This document shows, piece by piece, positions 58,935 through 64,000 of a DNA stretch of 64,000 nucleotides (its first letter is position 1; every line of letters begins with the position of its first letter). The translations under genes were made by a program, and so were the position numbers. The notes under the pieces were generated by a model, which did no database searches, was not told the origin of the DNA, and saw only the letters and a list, made by a program, of their open reading frames with translations. Origin of the DNA: Polytrichum commune (lineage: Eukaryota; Streptophyta; Polytrichopsida; Polytrichales; Polytrichaceae); the NCBI GenBank assembly GCA_950295325.1, contig OX485804.1, positions 62,154,533 through 62,218,532 of the forward strand. The letters are read 5' to 3'.

Positions 58935-61279
58935 ATGCAGTCCACATGTGTGCAGCCGGCTGTGCTGAGATGTGCAATTCCTTCGACCTTAATGCGTGGA
59001 GGAGGATCTTCACAGCATCAGCAGCTATGGGAGGGTGGTCATGGAAGAAGAATGGCCACCACCAACCATGTGTTGATGTTTAGATGGCGACGAGAGCAGG
59101 GGAGGCTCTTTGGTGCAAACATGAAGAAGAAGGAGAAGAAGCGGGCACTGGCAATGCTGATAGTTGCATCTCTTGGCCAGGTGGGATGCCCATCTCTTCT
59201 TCGTCGCTCTTCGTTGCAGTAGAGAAGCACATCACAACCCCATGCATCATGACATTCACACAGATGTGGGAAGCATGTCAAGGCTAGGTCAGGCTCTCTC
59301 CGATACTCACTTGTCTAACACCTTCCTCCACACTTTTAAGCTTCCCAGATGCTTTTGCTAGGCGGTTACCAATGATGCATTTGCCATAACAACCATTTGC
59401 ATGAAACTGTCCAGACTCACATGTTCAGTTGAATTCACTTCATCTCAACGAAAGAAAAGGGCAGTCTTATATTATACTTAACACATTCTTTCTTAATGAT
59501 AAATTTAATAAGAGTTTTGTTTTTTTATAGTATGAACTTATTTAGTGTGGAATGAACAAGTAGAAAATTGCTTCATATCTCACTGTCTTTGTGTTCTGTC
59601 ACAGATTGTAATGATGTATTTGCTGTTTTGGATGGGTAGGGAGGGCAACCCAAGGAAGGAGGAGATGACAAGGGTGACAAGAACGTGCAGGACATGCTGG
59701 TTGGCATGGTACAACTGCAGACAGGGAAAATGCGTGTCACCGAATTCGTGGACGAGCGGTCTAAGCACTTATCCGACATAGCCGCACAAGCTAAGGAAGA
59801 GTATGATAAGATTGCCCAAGATGCAATGCGGAATCTGGATGAAGCTGGTTCCAAGGTGCCCAACATTTTCTTTTGAGAGTTTTTTGGGTATTCAATGGCC
59901 CTATTTTTTAGGGCAAGGATTATCGTTGGCTATTTGTGATTTGTGAATAGGTCTACGTACTTTTGCGCAGCAAAGACTTCGATGTTGGGTGAAGGGGATG
60001 ATGTTTGAGAAACCAATCTACAAAATTCAACCCTGGGATAGCATTAGTATCGTATGAGGAATGAGTTCACATGCAGTAGTGAGCCCAGAAATTGGGTCTT
60101 TAGATAACTACATTTGGTCCAGTAATTAGTGTTCACATTATTGTTCCATCTGGAAGATTGCCAGTTATTTATTCTATCTTAAAGCACCCGATTGTTCTTA
60201 AGATATGGTCATGTTACTAATAAGCACTGAAAACAGCTCATGAGGTAGACCTTTTTCTGTATTAATTGCTCTTTTCACTGAAAGTCCACAACCTACAGTC
60301 CTGTCCCTAAAATCTCCAATATTGTGGACGATGTGTCCATACGTCTTTCCAATAGTGCAAGATTCTAGATCGTGTCTTTGTAGGATTGGCCCTTTGCTTT
60401 TGAAGACAAATCCTATCAACTTGACTTCATTTCAGGTTACATTATCATTCTATTACTAAAGATTGTTGTGTTGCACTCCTTCAATGAAAGCACAAGCCAA
60501 GCATTTAATGTTGTTAAGGCTGGCTACTCTAGGAGGCTGTTTCAATTTTTAGATATTTCAACCAGAGGCTTGTATAAGGAGCAACTCCTCTGGTCACTGG
60601 AAAATTATTCTCTCAATAATCAACTTTCAAAGTTTTTTGGGGCAAGCGCACACAGTTGCCTCTCTCTAAGTTGGTGGGCAATGATTTATGGACTTTCTAT
60701 GTAAGATGAGGCTGCGACATTGGTTCCAAAGAATCAAAAAGCTGAGTTCTGAGAGGATCATACTAAAGTGATCATAGGAGTTGCTCTAACAGATATCATC
60801 AACTTGTCTGACGTTATCTTGATGGAATGCAGATATTGACCAGTGTTGAAGAAGAAGCACAAAAGCTGGAGGATGAGCTGGCTTCGGCACGGGCGGAAAT
60901 GGAAGCCGATGATCGGGACTTGGAAGAGTTTGAGGAAAATGTTGACAAGGCTCGCAGTGAAGGGTTATTCTTCAAGGGTTTATACAGTAAACCCTTGAAA
61001 GCATGGAAAGACAGCACTCCTGAGGAGAAAGAGGCCATCAAGGAGCAGGCAGATGCTGTCGCTAATGTTGCAAAGGCATCCGCTGTTTCCCAATCTCGGA
61101 GGTTCTTGTATGGTGTCCTAATTTTCCTATTGAGTTTGACACTAGTAGAGGGTGTCTCTGGTGCTAACATTCAGTGGCCAAAGCTAGCCCTATATTTCTT
61201 GGTTTTAGTTGCCCTTGTAGCTCAATTGACGTATGAGAAGTTTATTGCCTCTAATGGCGATGGCATCACAAAGAGATAG
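58935..61279 (+). CDS. Predicted plastid membrane protein of unknown function
   Basis: Three exons join in frame 0: 58935-59180 (donor CAG|GTGGGA), 59640-59855 (AG|GGA to AAG|GTGCCC) and 60833-61279. They give 302 residues. Exon 1 is basic and Ser/Thr-rich with no acidic run, like a plastid transit peptide, and ends LIVASLGQ. Exon 2 encodes DMLVGMVQLQTGKMRVTEFV and a helical stretch with DERSKHLSDIAAQAKEEY. Exon 3 has an acidic coiled coil (EEEAQKLEDELASARAEMEA, then DDRDLEEFEENV), EGLFFKGLYSKPLKAW, and then two hydrophobic segments (about residues 246-264 and 272-290; FLYGVLIFLLSLTLVEGV and LALYFLVLVALVAQLTY). The combination of coiled coil and two C-terminal membrane spans fits a conserved plant plastid envelope or thylakoid protein, but its function is not known to me. 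The first exon is the least certain. Confidence 0.72.
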
Positions 61280-61584
61280 TCTAAACGATACATCTATGTG
61301 TGAAAATGCACTGCCTTCTACAAAACATTACAGAAAACAAAAGAAAACCAGAGATCAATCTGAATGTCTGGTATTCCCTTCTTGGAGAATATGGTGCTAC
61401 TGCATCACATGTGTTTTTGAAGTATACACTTTTGCAAAATGAGGAAAAATACTTGAAAACTGACTTCTGGAATATCTGCATCTGTTTATCAATGTGTTCT
61501 TGGAGTTCTGGTTATTCTCTTTGGTACCTGAATCTATCGAAGATAATCAGAGCAATACCGGCAATCTTGACCTACAGGACTACA

Positions 61585-61905
61585 CTATTGTATTTAGTGT
61601 TATATGGTATTTTATGTCACTGGTTACTTTTCTAATGACACTTCTTATGAATAAGTTTACAAGTATTGCCATCCCAACTTACATTTCGTTCATCCAAATG
61701 TCAATTATTGTAACAAAGTTTAGCATATTTTGCATCTTGACATTTATGTGATGAAATGTTGTCATGGATAAAATTTGGATGAAAATATTTAGTAAGTGAC
61801 AATAATAGCAACACTGTAAATCTATAATGCCCGAAATCTATTATGTTGAGTTTACATTTAGTGTTGGTGAGAATACATGGGCGGTTTGCAATTAGTATTG
61901 AGAAA
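61585..61905 (+). repeat. Duplicated flank, copy 2 (uninterrupted)
   Basis: Begins about 305 bp after the plastid gene's stop codon and matches copy 1 at 57,686-58,343 with the 318-bp insertion removed. It may lie in the gene's 3' untranslated region. Confidence 0.75.
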
Positions 61906-62792
61906 ATTAGATTCCATTCAATGAGGGGAGTGCTGAACTGGTCATGGTACTCAGTTTGGAGCTTTGCAAGCTGTAGGATGAGTGCTTTTCAAGCTTGTCG
62001 TGCTTTATTGAGGCCATGGTAACTAATAATTTAAGGGCCAAAATATTATAGCATAAGGTCCATACATTATCGATTTAAAACACTCTGGAACTCCATCTTC
62101 TAAGTTCACAAACACTTGCAATTGATTATTTTAATTATTAGTAAATAGTGCTCTAGTTACCGGTAATAGGCATTCTATATCACAACTAGGGGCGACACCA
62201 CGATCTTTACTTCAAAAATTTGTACTTATCTCAATATTGGGGGGGGGGGGTCTTTGCACTTGGTCTCTTCTTTCCTATGTGGAAGTGAAAAAAATCGGTT
62301 CATATGGCTACCACATCTACGCCAAATACCTTGACTTCTTGGTTTATGGTCTTGCTACCTTACAATATCAAAGTAGGGATTCCAAGTGTCAGGTAGGTCA
62401 TGTCAGGAACGAGCCTGTGTGTCAAAATTGGATTTGTCATATATATATCTTGTAAAATGGGTGGCTTAAATCCTATGCCTTAACTTGGATCACAAAATGC
62501 TTGCCAAAAATGCAAAATGGAAGAATCAAGGCCCATTTTGCAATCACTCGATCCTCAATTATACTTCTTTAGTAGTTTCAAAACAAGTACGACCAATTGT
62601 TTACTATGTCTTTCCAAGGATTCTTTTTAAAATAAGTTATAATACATTATGTATGATTTTGAAAACCACTTGGTTCAAAACCCTAGCGATTCCAAACATT
62701 CTTGAAACTATCATTTGATACAGTAGGTGTGCAATATATAAAACCCACCGGAATTATAAAAATGGGGAGATCCGACCCCTAGGTACAGATGG
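61906..62792. other. Intergenic, no gene seen
   Basis: No supported gene. A G12 tract is at 62,239-62,250. Confidence 0.5.
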
Positions 62793-62930
62793 GCCGGTTG
62801 AGTTTGAGAAATGACCGGTTCAAGTTCAAGACTTAAGACAAATCCCCGATCATTTATAAAGATTCCTTGGAATATACCTTATATCGATGAAGGAAAATCG
62901 ATATATATATATATATATATATATAAACAT
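62793..62930 (+). repeat. Dispersed repeat family B, copy 4, with (TA)n
   Basis: Reads 'gttgagtttgagaaatgaccggttcaagttcaagac', 'ccgatcatttata' and 'ggaatatacct', then runs into a TA microsatellite at 62,902-62,924. Confidence 0.65.
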
Positions 62931-63143
62931 GTAACCGGGTGGACTTGGAAACATTCTTTTGTTATTAGAGACATGGAATTCTTGTATGTGAATACTGTAG
63001 AAGAGAAGTTCTGAGTATATTTACCTTTCATTGTTGGAGTTAGTAATTGCAAGGGTGCGCATCGGTAGATTTCAGGGATAGCCAAGATCACAAATCGAAC
63101 ATTTCAGATCCTCCTAGAAGCATGTAAAGCCTGCAGAGATGTC

Positions 63144-63190
63144 GAGAAGCTTCAATCATGTTCCAGTCAGTTACAGAAGTCTCTAGAAAC
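63144..63190 (+). promoter_or_regulatory. Heat-shock element cluster
   Basis: Core triplets fall on a common 5-bp register: GAA at 63,146, TTC at 63,151, TTC at 63,161, GAA at 63,176 and GAA at 63,186, with near matches between. GAAnnTTC is the heat-shock factor binding core, and the arrangement just upstream of a TATA box suits an HSF-driven promoter. Confidence 0.6.
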
Positions 63191-63233
63191 ACCTCTTCTC
63201 TTCTTCTCATTCTTCCTCTTCTCTCTTCGCCTT

Positions 63234-63243
63234 CACTATATGA
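63234..63243 (+). promoter_or_regulatory. TATA box of HSP70
   Basis: ACTATATGAA about 370 bp before the start codon and about 45 bp after the heat-shock elements. Transcription would start near 63,270, giving an untranslated leader of about 340 nt (or less if a leader intron is present). Confidence 0.5.
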
Positions 63244-63608
63244 ATCCAATTGGTCACTCCACTGCTCCTCAATCTATTCTTTTCAGTTTCAAATCAAATT
63301 GTACCCAGAAGACATTAATTGCAACCTCTTCGCACAAGATCGCGTGGAAATTTTTGTAGATTGAAGTCTTGAGATTGTGTCCAATTTTTGTCCAGTCGGT
63401 TGGGATTAATCGCTGGTAGGACACCGGACAGATATACTGTCTGTAGGATTCTTCTTGCCAAGCGTTAGCTTGTAGTTCGACAAATTTGTTGACAGACGGA
63501 ATTTTATTACGTCGATTATTTTGTCGTGTCGATTGGGGTAGAGTGCTGGTAGGAGATTGCTGTTGTAGGGAGTTCTGAATTCGTTGGTGAGGAGAGAGAG
63601 AGAGAGCT

Positions 63609-64000
63609 ATGGCGGGTAAAGGAGAAGGAACTGCGATCGGAATTGATTTGGGAACGACCTACAGTTGTGTAGGAGTGTGGCAACATGATCGGGTGGAGAT
63701 TATTGCAAATGACCAGGGGAACCGCACCACACCGTCGTATGTTGCATTCACGGATACGGAGCGATTGATTGGCGATGCTGCGAAGAATCAAGTGGCGATG
63801 AATCCTACGAATACCGTGTTTGATGCAAAGCGGTTGATAGGAAGACGGTTCGACGATGCGTCCGTGCAGAGTGACATGAAGTTGTGGCCGTTTAAGGTGA
63901 TTCCTGGACCGGGGAACAAGCCTCTGATAGTTATCAATCACAAAGGGGAGGTGAAACAGTTCGCTGCGGAGGAAATTTCGTCTATGGTCCTCATCAAGAT
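63609..64000 (+). CDS. HSP70: Cytosolic heat-shock protein 70, N-terminal part
   Basis: ATP-dependent chaperone of the cytosol and nucleus. The window shows 130 codons and part of the next of an expected 650 or so. [20 protein letters not shown] carries the first phosphate-binding loop (IDLGTTYS). [37 protein letters not shown] and [11 protein letters not shown] follow without gaps. The absence of a signal or transit peptide marks the cytosolic class. The ATG at 63,609 gives the standard N-terminus. Plant cytosolic genes often have an intron at the codon for Asp-72 (in NTVFD); here the sequence runs through that site uninterrupted. Heat-shock elements and a TATA box upstream suggest heat induction. 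The gene is truncated by the window end. Confidence 0.95.
   Translation, partial: MAGKGEGTAIGIDLGTTYSCVGVWQHDRVEIIANDQGNRTTPSYVAFTDTERLIGDAAKNQVAMNPTNTVFDAKRLIGRRFDDASVQSDMKLWPFKVIPGPGNKPLIVINHKGEVKQFAAEEISSMVLIK

Noticed and set aside
1-64000. CRISPR arrays, bacterial operons, organellar genes and tRNA genes
   Set aside because: No regularly spaced short repeats, no Shine-Dalgarno-led gene clusters and no plastid or mitochondrial gene content. The tRNA-like motifs seen are SINE-like and not foldable into an intact cloverleaf by eye.

Overview
The window looks like nuclear DNA of a land plant. It holds four split, plant-type genes: a plastid-targeted histidine-biosynthesis enzyme (HISN5), the mitochondrial complex I B13 subunit (NDUFA5), a predicted plastid membrane protein of unknown function, and the start of a cytosolic HSP70. 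They sit in AT-rich DNA full of decayed mobile elements. The element mix (a 2A-bearing LINE, a Penelope-like element and a replitron-like HUH transposase) suggests a non-flowering plant such as a fern, moss, liverwort or gymnosperm. That is inference; I cannot name the species.

Bases 1-27,250 contain no gene I can support. They hold degenerate transposase-like reading frames: 2.4-3.9 kb on the minus strand, a SWIM-type remnant at 5.6-6.9 kb on the plus strand, and a replitron-like HUH endonuclease at 16.1-17.2 kb on the minus strand. Around these lie several MITE-like inverted repeats, microsatellites, isolated poly-G/C tracts and at least three dispersed repeat families, called A, B and C here.

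Bases 27,256-36,460 are the first gene island. It holds HISN5 (seven exons, minus strand), whose first intron carries a 5S-rRNA-like sequence and a MITE; a single-exon J-domain-like frame without the HPD motif; and NDUFA5 (minus strand, last exon or exons not found). Upstream of NDUFA5 lies a GC-rich tandem array with a period of about 130 bp whose last unit is inverted.

Bases 39,100-49,950 are a long, decayed, plus-strand LINE-type retroelement. Its parts are a GC-rich leader with reiterated CCGAAG, a small ORF with a hydrophobic N-terminus, an ORF1, a strongly G-poor spacer, and an ORF2 that opens with a canonical 2A ribosome-skipping motif before the APE-type endonuclease and reverse transcriptase. 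ORF2 is split by a 1.46-kb insertion with 8-bp flanking repeats. That insertion contains a 996-bp CACTA element with a 3-bp target duplication, which in turn contains a tRNA-derived SINE-like unit.

Bases 49,951-56,651 are a minus-strand Penelope-like element bounded by nearly identical 159-bp direct repeats. It has a gag-like, RGG-rich ORF1 and a telomerase/Penelope-type reverse transcriptase, and I see no GIY-YIG endonuclease. Its 3' end abuts the open LINE ORF2.

Bases 56,652-64,000 are the second gene island. The plastid membrane protein gene (three exons, plus strand) is flanked by two copies of a roughly 320-bp sequence, one of which is interrupted by a SINE-like insertion with perfect 13-bp target duplications. 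HSP70 follows with heat-shock elements and a TATA box, and runs off the end of the window.
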